Source: DASUPK01 sp963724665 | GTDB taxonomy: Bacteria > Actinomycetota > Thermoleophilia > Solirubrobacterales > 70-9 | Length of the DNA: 64,000 nt | Direction of reading: 5' to 3' | NCBI GenBank assembly: GCA_963724665.1 | Contig: CAVRVH010000007.1 | Location: 62,001-126,000 of the forward strand | Part shown: piece after piece, positions 43,325 through 51,699 of the stretch | Layout: each line of letters begins with the position of its first letter | How positions within the stretch are numbered: position 1 is the first letter of the stretch | Notes under the pieces: generated by a model | Told to the model about the DNA's origin: nothing | Seen by the model: the letters and a program-made list of their open reading frames with translations, nothing else | Databases searched by the model: none | Program-made: the position numbers and the translations under genes

Positions 43325-44359
43325 ATGGGCCGATCGGGGGAAGCTGGTGGGGTGCCTATTGGAGGCACCAGGTTCCTCGCCCTACTGGGCGCAATAGGGG
43401 CGATAGCGCTGGCGGCGCCGGCCTCGGCGAGCGCAGCCAGCGCCGACATTGCGGCGCTCCAGGTCGCGATGGGCGCGGTCGGTCTCTATCCGCACCCGGT
43501 CGACGGCATCAGCGGTCCGTGGACGCAGAGCGCCGTACGCACGTTTCAGTCACAGCACGGCCTTGCGGCGGACGGAATCGCCGGGCCGCGTACGCGAGCC
43601 GCCCTCGGCAGGCGAGGCAAGCCGAATCTCGGTGCCCGGCCGCTGCAGACCGGTAAGGAGGGCTGGGACGTCGCGGCGCTCCAGTTCCTGCTCCACGAGC
43701 GAGGCTTCGAGCCGGGCGGCTTCGACGGTGGCTTCGGGCCGAACACCGCGAGCGCCGTGCGCCGGTATCAGTCGGCCGCGCACCTGCAGGTCGACGGGGT
43801 GGCGGGGCCGTCCACGGTCAACGCGCTGCGCAACGGTCCCGTGCTCACCACCGGGTCGCCGAGCAGCCCGGTCCGCTTCTTCCGTCCGGTGCCGGGCCAA
43901 ATCGGCGACGGCTTCGGCTGGATCCCGCCCGGGCGCTGGCACACCGGCCTCGATTTCCCGGAGCCGATGGGGACACCGATCCATGCGGGCGGGGTGGGCG
44001 TGGTCTCCTTCGCGGGCTTCAACACCGGTGGCTACGGCAATCTCGTTGTCGTCAGCCACCGGCTGGGATTTGAGAGCTGGTACGCGCACCAGTCGCGGAT
44101 CATCGTCTCGGTCGGGCAGTCCGTCGTCGGGGGTCAGACGATCGGCTACGTCGGCTCCACCGGCCATTCGACCGGACCACACCTGCATTTCGAGGTACGG
44201 CACTTCGGCACGCCCGTCGACCCGACGCCCTATCTGCTCGGCTACCGCTCGGCGCGACCCGCCCATGCCTCTGGGCGGCGCCGCAAGTGCCGCCCGAACG
44301 CCGATGCGCGCGGCCGCGGGGCGGACCCGCTGACCGCGCGCCTCGATCGCTGTCCCTAG
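43325..44359 (+). CDS. Secreted M23 (LytM) endopeptidase with two peptidoglycan-binding domains
   Basis: A 344-residue exported protein. The signal peptide is FLALLGAIGAIALAAPASASAA (cleaved near 38). Two PG_binding_1 repeats lie at about 40-92 (LQVAMGAVGLYPHPVDG) and 108-168 (LQFLLHERGFEPGG). An M23 domain (about 190-300) carries the zinc-type motifs WHTGLDF and HLHFEV (HxH). A basic C-terminal tail with two Cys ends RLDRCP. It could cleave peptide cross-links or regulate other hydrolases. Confidence 0.9.
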   Translation: MGRSGEAGGVPIGGTRFLALLGAIGAIALAAPASASAASADIAALQVAMGAVGLYPHPVDGISGPWTQSAVRTFQSQHGLAADGIAGPRTRAALGRRGKPNLGARPLQTGKEGWDVAALQFLLHERGFEPGGFDGGFGPNTASAVRRYQSAAHLQVDGVAGPSTVNALRNGPVLTTGSPSSPVRFFRPVPGQIGDGFGWIPPGRWHTGLDFPEPMGTPIHAGGVGVVSFAGFNTGGYGNLVVVSHRLGFESWYAHQSRIIVSVGQSVVGGQTIGYVGSTGHSTGPHLHFEVRHFGTPVDPTPYLLGYRSARPAHASGRRRKCRPNADARGRGADPLTARLDRCP

Positions 44360-44937
44360 TACGCCAGCAGCGAGAACGTTCGGTTGTCCACCACTGCGCC
44401 ATTGGCGTTGTGCACGATCGCCTGGAACACGTTCTCACCAGGGATCGGTGACGGATTCGCCAGGACGTAGTTGATGTACCCATCGGCACCGACCATCGAG
44501 GCGACCGCTGACCCGGATGCGTTCGGCCCGCTGTTGCCGACGAAGCGGACGTAGTACTGCCCCTGTGCCAGCCGTTCGATCTGCACCGAGCTGGTCGTGT
44601 TGCCGGGCTGGAAGCAATTGAAACCCGGCACGTCGGTGAAGTTCGTATTGCTCGCGCCCGTCGTGTTGACGACCACGGTCGCCTTGATTCCTCCACCGCT
44701 GCAGAAGCGCTGGTAACCGCTCGCGGGTGTCCCACCGAGCTTGTCGGCGTTGCCGGCGTTCGCGACCTTCATGCCGGGGGCGTGCTTCGCGATCTCCTGG
44801 TCGGCGATCACCCTCACCTTCTTCCTGTCCTTCCCCTTGAGAGCGGCGTACCCGACGCCTCCCAGGGCGACGAAAAGCGCCAGACAGGCAACGATCAGCG
44901 CAGGGCTGGGCAGCAGCCCTCGAACGAGATTTCGCAT
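44356..44937 (-). CDS. Secreted protein with NADxLGG-type motif
   Basis: A 193-residue exported protein. The N-terminus (MRNLVRGLLPSPALIV, then FVALGGVGYAALKG) is a signal peptide or anchor of the same kind as in 33410. The motif NADKLGGTPASGYQR is common in Thermoleophilia surface proteins; two Cys lie in RFCSGG and FNCFQP. The rest is a single beta-rich domain (EVNTT-like, ISSVQIERL type). The ATG at 44937 has a strong GAGGAGG site and was preferred to longer upstream frames. It converges on the M23 gene with a 4-base overlap. Function unknown. Confidence 0.76.
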   Translation of the reverse strand: MRNLVRGLLPSPALIVACLALFVALGGVGYAALKGKDRKKVRVIADQEIAKHAPGMKVANAGNADKLGGTPASGYQRFCSGGGIKATVVVNTTGASNTNFTDVPGFNCFQPGNTTSSVQIERLAQGQYYVRFVGNSGPNASGSAVASMVGADGYINYVLANPSPIPGENVFQAIVHNANGAVVDNRTFSLLAY

Positions 44938-44957
44938 TTCTTTCCTCCTCAGAGGCC

Positions 44958-45020
44958 GGCTGTGCGCCGGACTCGGTTGCGCGGAGAAGCCCTCCGACAA
45001 CCGAGCCCCGGCGCTCAGCC
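44958..45020 (-). other. Long imperfect hairpin in the leader of the secreted-protein gene
   Basis: Four nested inverted segments: 44958-44961/45017-45020 (4 bp), 44964-44970/45008-45014 (7), 44972-44979/44998-45005 (8) and 44982-44986/44992-44996 (5), 24 pairs in all with 1-2 base internal loops and a 5-base apex. It lies 7 bases 5' of the ribosome site of 44937 on the minus strand. A structured 5' UTR, small RNA or terminator of the opposite strand are all possible. Confidence 0.6.
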
Positions 45021-45072
45021 ATCCCCCTGGGATCTCCCTGGTTTCAAGTTCGTACGGGGCCTTTGCCGGTTG

Positions 45073-45117
45073 GGTTTGCACAAAGATCGCGCGGCGCGTT
45101 GTGCGCGTTGGCAAACC
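45073..45117 (+). other. Hairpin upstream of ffh
   Basis: GGTTTGC (45073-45079) pairs with GCAAACC (45111-45117), and CACAA (45079-45083) with TTGTG (45099-45103), the two stems sharing the base at 45079 and leaving a 3' bulge. It ends 21 bases before the ffh ATG. Possible regulatory leader; not an SRP RNA, since the GGAA-loop helix is missing. Confidence 0.35.
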
Positions 45118-45138
45118 GGCTCTCTAAGCTGGACCGCG

Positions 45139-46470
<1,332 letters not shown>

Positions 46471-46500
46471 GGGTGTCCGTCCTCTAACCTCCGCCGCCGC

Positions 46501-46755
46501 ATGTCAGTGAGAATCAGACTTCGGAGGGTCGGGTCGAAGAAGAACCCGATCTGGAGGGTTGTCGTCGCCGACCAGCGCTCGCCGCGGGACGGCCGGACGA
46601 TCGAGACGATCGGCCAGTACAATCCGCAGCCTGACCCCTCGCTGATCGTGATCGATGAGGATCGGGCGAAGCACTGGCTGGACAAGGGCGCGCGGCCTAC
46701 GAGGACGGTCGCGACCCTGCTCCGCACCAAGGGCATCGAGTCGACCGGTAGCTAG
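46501..46755 (+). CDS. rpsP: 30S ribosomal protein S16
   Basis: An 84-residue protein with the usual MSVRIRLRRVGSKKNPIWRV start and the GQYNPQ motif. It begins 30 bases after ffh. The C-terminus (WLDKGARPTRTVATLL) is standard. The ffh-rpsP-khpA-trmD-rplS block is conserved in actinobacteria. Confidence 0.96.
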   Translation: MSVRIRLRRVGSKKNPIWRVVVADQRSPRDGRTIETIGQYNPQPDPSLIVIDEDRAKHWLDKGARPTRTVATLLRTKGIESTGS

Positions 46756-46764
46756 CGCCGGCCG

Positions 46765-46998
46765 ATGCGCGATCTGCTCGAGTTCCTGACCCGCTCGCTC
46801 GTCGAGAACCCCAACGCGGTTCAGGTGAGCGAGACAGAGGAGATCGATGGGGAGGTGGTCCTGGAGGTCGAGGTTGCGGATGACGACCTGGGCCGGGTGA
46901 TCGGCCGAGGGGGCCGCGTCGCCAACGCGCTGCGCTCGGTGATGAAGGCCGCGGCGACCCGCGAGGACAAGCGCGTGGTCGTCGACATACTTGACTGA
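46765..46998 (+). CDS. khpA: KH-domain RNA-binding protein KhpA
   Basis: A 77-residue single KH domain: the GxxG loop is in RVIGRGGRVANALRSVM and it ends RVVVDILD. It starts 9 bases after rpsP. KhpA proteins help cell-envelope and RNA regulation. In most relatives rimM lies between khpA and trmD; here trmD starts 6 bases on, so rimM is absent from the usual place. Confidence 0.92.
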   Translation: MRDLLEFLTRSLVENPNAVQVSETEEIDGEVVLEVEVADDDLGRVIGRGGRVANALRSVMKAAATREDKRVVVDILD

Positions 46999-47004
46999 CC
47001 CATC

Positions 47005-47664
47005 GTGGTCATCGACGTCTTCACGCTCTTCCCGGAGCACTTCGAGTGGTTCCTGCGCCAGCGACACGTCTCCAACGCGCTCGCGCAGGGCAACGAGTTG
47101 ACCTTCCGCAACTACCGCGACACCACGCCGCTCGGCGCCGGCCAGGTCGACGACTCGCCCTATGGCGGCGGCGCCGGGATGGTCATGCGGGTCGACGTCG
47201 TGGACGCGGCGCTCGAGGCGGCTTACGGATCCCATCGCGGTTCGGTGCGCAAGATCGCGCTGACTCCGTCGGGTCGCCTTCTCGACGAGACCCTCGCGGC
47301 TGAGCTCGCCTCCGAGCCGCATGTCGCGCTGCTCTGTGGGCGCTACGAGGGCTTCGATGAGCGCGTCCCCGAGCACCTCGCCGACGAGTCGATCTCGATC
47401 GGCCGCTACGTCCTCGCCGGCGGCGAGCTGCCCGCGATGGTGATCACCGACACCGTGTTGCGCAAGCTGCCGGGCGCCCTCGGCGATGCCGAGAGCGCCG
47501 TGGAGGAGTCCTACAGCGAGGCGCTGGAGGGGGCGCCCGAGTACCCGCACTACACCCGCCCGGCCAGCTACCGCGGCTGGGAGGTCCCCGAGATCCTGCT
47601 CTCGGGGAATCACGCCAAGGTGAACGAGTGGCGTCGCGAGCAAGCCCGCCGCCGGGCGGAGTAA
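47005..47664 (+). CDS. trmD: tRNA (guanine37-N1)-methyltransferase
   Basis: Methylates G37 of tRNAs with a following G in the anticodon, preventing frameshifts. GTG start gives VVIDVFTLFPEHF; the trefoil-knot motifs are LLCGRYEGFDERV (about 109-121), SIGRYVLAGGELPAM (about 131-145) and ILLSGNHAKVNEWR near the end. Length 219, lacking part of the usual C-terminal domain, as seen in actinobacteria. Confidence 0.94.
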   Translation: MVIDVFTLFPEHFEWFLRQRHVSNALAQGNELTFRNYRDTTPLGAGQVDDSPYGGGAGMVMRVDVVDAALEAAYGSHRGSVRKIALTPSGRLLDETLAAELASEPHVALLCGRYEGFDERVPEHLADESISIGRYVLAGGELPAMVITDTVLRKLPGALGDAESAVEESYSEALEGAPEYPHYTRPASYRGWEVPEILLSGNHAKVNEWRREQARRRAE

Positions 47665-47688
47665 CGCTTCTCCGCTACATTTCCCGTC

Positions 47689-47719
47689 TGCGCGGGCCAT
47701 TCAGGTGCGCGCATTTTTT
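47689..47719 (+). terminator. Rho-independent terminator-like hairpin between trmD and rplS
   Basis: TGCGCG (47689-47694) pairs with CGCGCA (47708-47713) over a 13-base loop, directly followed by TTTTTT (47714-47719), the only T6 run I noticed. It is 25 bases after the trmD stop and 64 bases before rplS, so it might be a terminator or an attenuator controlling rplS. Confidence 0.55.
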
Positions 47720-47782
47720 GAGTCCAGTCCCGATGGCTTTAGGCATAGCTGAGGCCGGGCTCGCAGGATCAGCATCCATCTG

Positions 47783-48394
47783 ATGAGCACTGTCATCGAA
47801 AGCCTCGAGAAGCGCGACCTGAAGCAGCGCCCGAAGTTCGGCGCCGGCGACCGCGTGCGCGTTCACTTCCAGGTCGTCGAAGGGAATCGCAAGCGGACCC
47901 AGGTCTTCGAGGGCATCGTGATCAAGCGCCAGGGCAGCGGTGTTCGCGAGACCTTCACCGTGCGGAAGCAGTCTTTCGGTGTTGGGGTGGAGCGAACCTT
48001 CCCGCTGCATTCTCCGAAGATCGAGAAGCTCGAGATCGCTGCCCGCGGCGATGTCCGCCGCGCGAAGCTCTACTACCTCCGCGACAAGGTCGGCAAGAGC
48101 GCCCGCGTTGCCGAGCGCCGCTGGGGCATCGAGGACGACGTCCTGGTCGCCGAGGAGGAGTCCGAGGCGGTGGACGCCGAGGGCCTGGCGGTCAGCGAGG
48201 CCGAGTCCGAGCTGGTCGAGCCGCCCGCGGAAGAGGGCGAGGAGACGGAGGGTGAGGCCGCGGAGGAGCAGCCGGCCGAGGAGCAGCCCGCGGAGGAGCC
48301 CGGCGCTGATGCTGGTGGGGATGAGGCGGAGGCGAACCACGAGCCGGAGCCAGAGGCGACGGCCGACGCCGCCCCCGAAAAGGCAGAAGACTGA
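47783..48394 (+). CDS. rplS: 50S ribosomal protein L19 with long acidic tail
   Basis: Residues 1 to about 115 are normal L19 (FGAGDRVRVHFQVVEG, VFEGIVIKRQGSGVRETFTVRK, RRAKLYYLRDKVGKSARV). Residues about 120-203 form an extra acidic tail rich in Glu, Ala and Pro with a 15-base repeat (EEQPA x2, then EEPGA; about 48264-48305). Typical L19 ends near 115-125 residues. Low-complexity tails on L19 occur in some actinobacteria. The last codons overlap the lepB start (CTGA). Confidence 0.92.
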   Translation: MSTVIESLEKRDLKQRPKFGAGDRVRVHFQVVEGNRKRTQVFEGIVIKRQGSGVRETFTVRKQSFGVGVERTFPLHSPKIEKLEIAARGDVRRAKLYYLRDKVGKSARVAERRWGIEDDVLVAEEESEAVDAEGLAVSEAESELVEPPAEEGEETEGEAAEEQPAEEQPAEEPGADAGGDEAEANHEPEPEATADAAPEKAED

Positions 48395-49026
48395 AGATCC
48401 CGAGGCCGCACAGCACCCAGGGCGCGCTCCTCGAGCTCGTCATCATCGTCGCGCTCGCTCTCGGGCTCGCGCTTGGGATCCAGGCGTTCATCGTCAAGCC
48501 GTACCAGATCCCTTCGGAGTCGATGGAGCCGACGCTCGACGTCGGCCAGCGCGTACTGGTCAACCGCTTCCTCTACCACTTCGAGGACCCCTCGATCGGG
48601 GACATCGTCGTGTTCCACCCGCCGGAGGGAGCGAACGGCGGCGGAGCGGGCGGGGAGTGTGGCGACCCTAGGACCGGCGCCGGAGGCTCAAGCGGCGCGG
48701 CCTGCGACGAGCCGACCCCCCAGGAGGCGAGCGTCAACTTCATCAAGCGGATCGTCGCCGGACCCGGCGACACGCTGAGCGTGCAGAACGGTCACCCGGT
48801 CGTCAACGGGAAGATTGCCCAGGAGGACTTCATCAACCCCTGCACGCCGGGCGGAGCCTGCAATTTGCCCAAACCCATCACCATCCCGCCCGATCATTAC
48901 TTCATGATGGGCGACAACCGTGGGTCGAGCGACGACAGCCGCTTCTGGGGACCCGTCCCCCGAGACTGGATCATCGGAAAGGCCTTCGCCACCTACTGGC
49001 CGCCCAACCGAGTCGGCTTCTTCTAA
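48391..49026 (+). CDS. lepB: Signal peptidase I, apparent CTG start
   Basis: Cleaves signal peptides at the membrane. The N-terminal anchor LELVIIVALALGLALGIQ is followed by the catalytic Ser box PYQIPSESMEPTL and the Lys box FIKRIVAGPGD, then MGDNRGSSDDSR. No ATG, GTG or TTG lies in frame upstream of the SESM Met, which would lose the anchor and Ser. The only sensible start is CTG 48391, overlapping the rplS stop as CTGA, with an aaaagg site 7 bases upstream. That gives 211 residues. A Gly/Ala-rich insert (about 85-110) is lineage-specific. Confidence 0.9.
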   Translation: MKIPRPHSTQGALLELVIIVALALGLALGIQAFIVKPYQIPSESMEPTLDVGQRVLVNRFLYHFEDPSIGDIVVFHPPEGANGGGAGGECGDPRTGAGGSSGAACDEPTPQEASVNFIKRIVAGPGDTLSVQNGHPVVNGKIAQEDFINPCTPGGACNLPKPITIPPDHYFMMGDNRGSSDDSRFWGPVPRDWIIGKAFATYWPPNRVGFF

Positions 49027-49810
49027 GCCTGCGAAGAAGCGGCGGAAGAAGCGCACATCGGCCAGGCTGTTCCGCTTCGACCGTTCCTTCGGCCGCCGCT
49101 TCGTGGCCGGGGTCGACGAGGCCGGTCGCGGATCTCTCGCCGGTCCGCTGCTCGCCGCCGGGGTCCTGCTCGATCTCGAGCGCATCGGCCGCTCCGAGCG
49201 GCTCGCCCTGGCCCGGCTGGACGATTCGAAGCAGAAAAGCGAGGAGGAGCGGGAGGCGCTCTACCCAGCGGTGATTCGCGCAGCGGCCCACGTATCGGTC
49301 GCGGTGCGCTCACCTCGCTGCATCGACCGCAACGGCCTGCACGTCTCGAACATGGCAGCGCTGACGGACTGCATGCACGCGGTTGCGCAGGTCGAGTCGA
49401 CTCGCCTGGTGGACGGCTTCCGGCTGCATGCCTGCAAGCTCGAGCATGAGCGGGTGATCGACGGCGATGCGCGAAGCGCTGCGATCGCGGCGGCTTCGGT
49501 GATCGCCAAGGTGACCCGCGATCGCTACATGCGCCGGGTGGCGCCGCTCTATCCCGAGTGGAGCTTCGAGGCAAACGTCGGCTACTCGACGCCGGAGCAC
49601 CGCGAGGCGGTCATGCTCCACGGGATCTGCCCACTCCATCGGCGCTCGTTCGCGTCGGTCGCCTATTCGCAGCTCGATCTGACATCGACTGTCGGGGAGT
49701 TCGAGGAGGCGCCGGGATCAGAAGGCCTGGCGGATGTGATCGACATCCGCGAGGCCATCCGGGCCGAAGCGGACCCCGACGACGTCGAAGCGATAGCCGG
49801 CGACGCCTGA
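48920..49810 (+). CDS. rnhB: Ribonuclease HII
   Basis: Removes ribonucleotides from DNA/RNA hybrids. It contains GVDEAGRGSLAGPLLAA (first Asp-Glu pair), LDDSKQKSEEER (canonical DSKKLS altered), LVDGFRLHACK (third Asp) and IAAASVIAKVTRDRYM. The GTG at 48920 overlaps lepB by 107 bases; the only other candidate is CTG 49067 (MFRFDRS...), giving about 247 residues. The start is unresolved. The C-terminus is longer than usual (acidic, EADPDDVEAIAGDA). Confidence 0.85.
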   Translation: MGRATTAASGDPSPETGSSERPSPPTGRPTESASSKPAKKRRKKRTSARLFRFDRSFGRRFVAGVDEAGRGSLAGPLLAAGVLLDLERIGRSERLALARLDDSKQKSEEEREALYPAVIRAAAHVSVAVRSPRCIDRNGLHVSNMAALTDCMHAVAQVESTRLVDGFRLHACKLEHERVIDGDARSAAIAAASVIAKVTRDRYMRRVAPLYPEWSFEANVGYSTPEHREAVMLHGICPLHRRSFASVAYSQLDLTSTVGEFEEAPGSEGLADVIDIREAIRAEADPDDVEAIAGDA

Positions 49811-50093
49811 CGGCCCCCGCCGCTCCGCGATCCACTCGCGGGCGAGCCGTCGGAGCTTGCGCTGCTTAGCGGCGCCCGACGGCGTGGGCTGGGAGCTCCG
49901 GGCCCAGCCTGGCGCCCTCACGGCCGGCCTTGACCTCGATGAAGACCAGTGTGGAGCCGTCCATCGCGACGATGTCGAGCTCTCCCGAGGGCAGCCGAAC
50001 GTTCCGGCCCAGTATCCGCCAGCCGCTCCGCGCGAGTCGCGCGGCAACGAGGTCCTCAGCGCTGCGGCCCAGCCTCAGCCTGGCGTAGGTCAT
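49718..50093 (-). pseudogene. yraN: YraN/UPF0102 endonuclease-like protein with a +1 frameshift
   Basis: Frame one starts at ATG 50093 (MTYARLRLGRSAEDLVAARL) and encodes the family pattern GWRILGRNVRLPSGELDIVAMD, LVFIEVKAG, then HAVGRR and TAA at 49866. Frame two holds the continuation GAAKQRKLRRLAREWIAERR, then VAGYRFDVVGVRF and ends DHIRQAF at 49718. An extra G in the run read as GTCGGGCGC (plus-strand CCC at 49875-49877) would break HAV-GAAKQRKL. Likely a sequencing indel or a recent mutation; domain content otherwise complete. Confidence 0.75.
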
Positions 50094-50208
50094 GTCCCAA
50101 GCCTTCGGGTCACCGCCGCCCACAGCGCGCACAGGCCGCAACGAGTGCGTGACGCGATCGTGACGTTCGGCGCGCCAGCCGCGAAACGGCCCGCCGTACG
50201 GTCGAGCC

Positions 50209-51699
50209 ATGTTCGCGATCGCCCGCACCTTCGCCCTGATCGGCGTCGCCGCGGAGCCGGTGCACGTCGAGGTCGACATCGGCGGCGGCCTGCCGTCCTT
50301 CACGATCGTCGGCCTGCCCGATGCCGCGGTGCGGGAATCGCGGGAGCGGGTGCGCTCCGCACTGGTCAACTCCGGCTTCAAGTACCCGCAGCACCGGATC
50401 ACCGCCAATCTCGCCCCGGCCGATCTCCGCAAGGCCGGGCCGGGATTCGATCTCGCGATCGCCGCGGCGGTGCTGGTCGCGTCCGGTCAGCTGCCGCGGA
50501 CGGTGCTCGACCGGTACGCGCTCGCTGGTGAGATCGCCCTGGACGGTGCGATCCGGTCGGTGCCGGGTGCGCTGGCGATGGCCGAGGGCGCCAAAGGATG
50601 GGGAATGAGTGGCGTCGCCGTCGCCCCAGGAGACGCCGCCCAGGCGGCCCTGGTTCGCGGGCTCGAGGTGCTGCCCTTGGATCACGTCACCAGGCTGCGC
50701 GACCTGGCTGAGGGGTCGATCGTGGCGGTCCCGCCCGCGTCGCCGCCTGAGATCCCGAGCGACGATCGTCCCGACCTCGAGGACCTAAGGGGTCACCCGG
50801 CGCTCCGCCGCTGCCTCGAGGTCGCGGCCGCAGGCGCACACAGCATCCTTCTGATCGGCCCGCCGGGTGGAGGCAAGACGCTGGCGCTCAACCGGCTGCC
50901 GTCGCTGCTCCCGCCGCTGAGCCGCAACGAGGTGATCGAGGTGACCCGGATCGCCGGGGTCTGCGGCGAGAACGGGGGACCGCGCGTGCGGCGCCCGTTC
51001 AGGGCCCCTCATCACACCGTCTCCGGCAGGGCGCTGGTCGGCGGCGGCTCACCACCGCGACCGGGGGAGGTGACGAGGGCGCATCGCGGTGTCCTCTTCC
51101 TGGATGAGCTCGGCGAGTTCCGCCGGGATGCGCTGGAGGCCCTGCGGGTGCCGCTGGAGGAGGGTGTGGTCACCGTCACCAGGACGACGGGCACGGTCTC
51201 GCTTCCCTGCCGGTTCATGCTGGTGGCGGCCTCGAACCCCTGTCCGTGCGGCAACGGACCGGACTCCGGGGAGTGCGAGTGTCACCCTGGCGCCGTCTCC
51301 CGGTACATGGCGAAGCTCAGCGGCGCCCTCGCCGATCGGATCGACATCACGTTCGCGGTGGAGCCGCCCCCGCCCGAGGAGCTGACGGAGGAGGGAAGCG
51401 AGGACTCCGCCGCGGTGCGGGAACGGGTGCTGGCTGCGCGAGCTGCTCAGGAGGAGCGCCTTGGGCCTGGCCGTGCGAACGCAGACATGACCCCGAGCGA
51501 GCTGCGCCTGCACTGTCACCTCGATCCGGCGTCGAGGCGGACCCTCGACGAGGGCCACCGCAAGCTCGGCCTGAGCGCCCGGGGCTGGGATCGCTGCCTG
51601 CGGCTTGCCCGCACGATCGCCGACCTCTCGGGCGAGGAGCGCATAAGCGTCGAGCACGTGTCAGAGGCGATCAACAAACGGAGGCGACAGGAGCGATGA
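50209..51699 (+). CDS. comM: YifB/ComM family magnesium-chelatase-like AAA ATPase
   Basis: A 496-residue protein. The N-terminal ChlI-like domain has FTIVGLPDAAVRESRERVRSAL; the AAA core has Walker A GPPGGGKT (about 219-226), HHTVSGRALVGGG and Walker B GVLFLDELGEF (about 295-305), plus the Mg-chelatase C-terminal module (SEAINKRRRQER). It is thought to act as a branch-migration helicase in natural transformation; it lies directly before dprA. Confidence 0.93.
   Translation: MFAIARTFALIGVAAEPVHVEVDIGGGLPSFTIVGLPDAAVRESRERVRSALVNSGFKYPQHRITANLAPADLRKAGPGFDLAIAAAVLVASGQLPRTVLDRYALAGEIALDGAIRSVPGALAMAEGAKGWGMSGVAVAPGDAAQAALVRGLEVLPLDHVTRLRDLAEGSIVAVPPASPPEIPSDDRPDLEDLRGHPALRRCLEVAAAGAHSILLIGPPGGGKTLALNRLPSLLPPLSRNEVIEVTRIAGVCGENGGPRVRRPFRAPHHTVSGRALVGGGSPPRPGEVTRAHRGVLFLDELGEFRRDALEALRVPLEEGVVTVTRTTGTVSLPCRFMLVAASNPCPCGNGPDSGECECHPGAVSRYMAKLSGALADRIDITFAVEPPPPEELTEEGSEDSAAVRERVLAARAAQEERLGPGRANADMTPSELRLHCHLDPASRRTLDEGHRKLGLSARGWDRCLRLARTIADLSGEERISVEHVSEAINKRRRQER

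Noticed and set aside
44958..45020. SRP (4.5S) RNA gene near ffh
   Set aside because: The hairpin lacks the conserved GGAA tetraloop and the asymmetric AGCA/CAG internal loop of helix 8; it is better described as a leader hairpin.
44782..45138. N-terminal extension of ffh by about 119 codons
   Set aside because: It runs through the hairpin-bearing intergenic region and is Arg/Pro-rich; MFDQLSERL is the conserved Ffh start.
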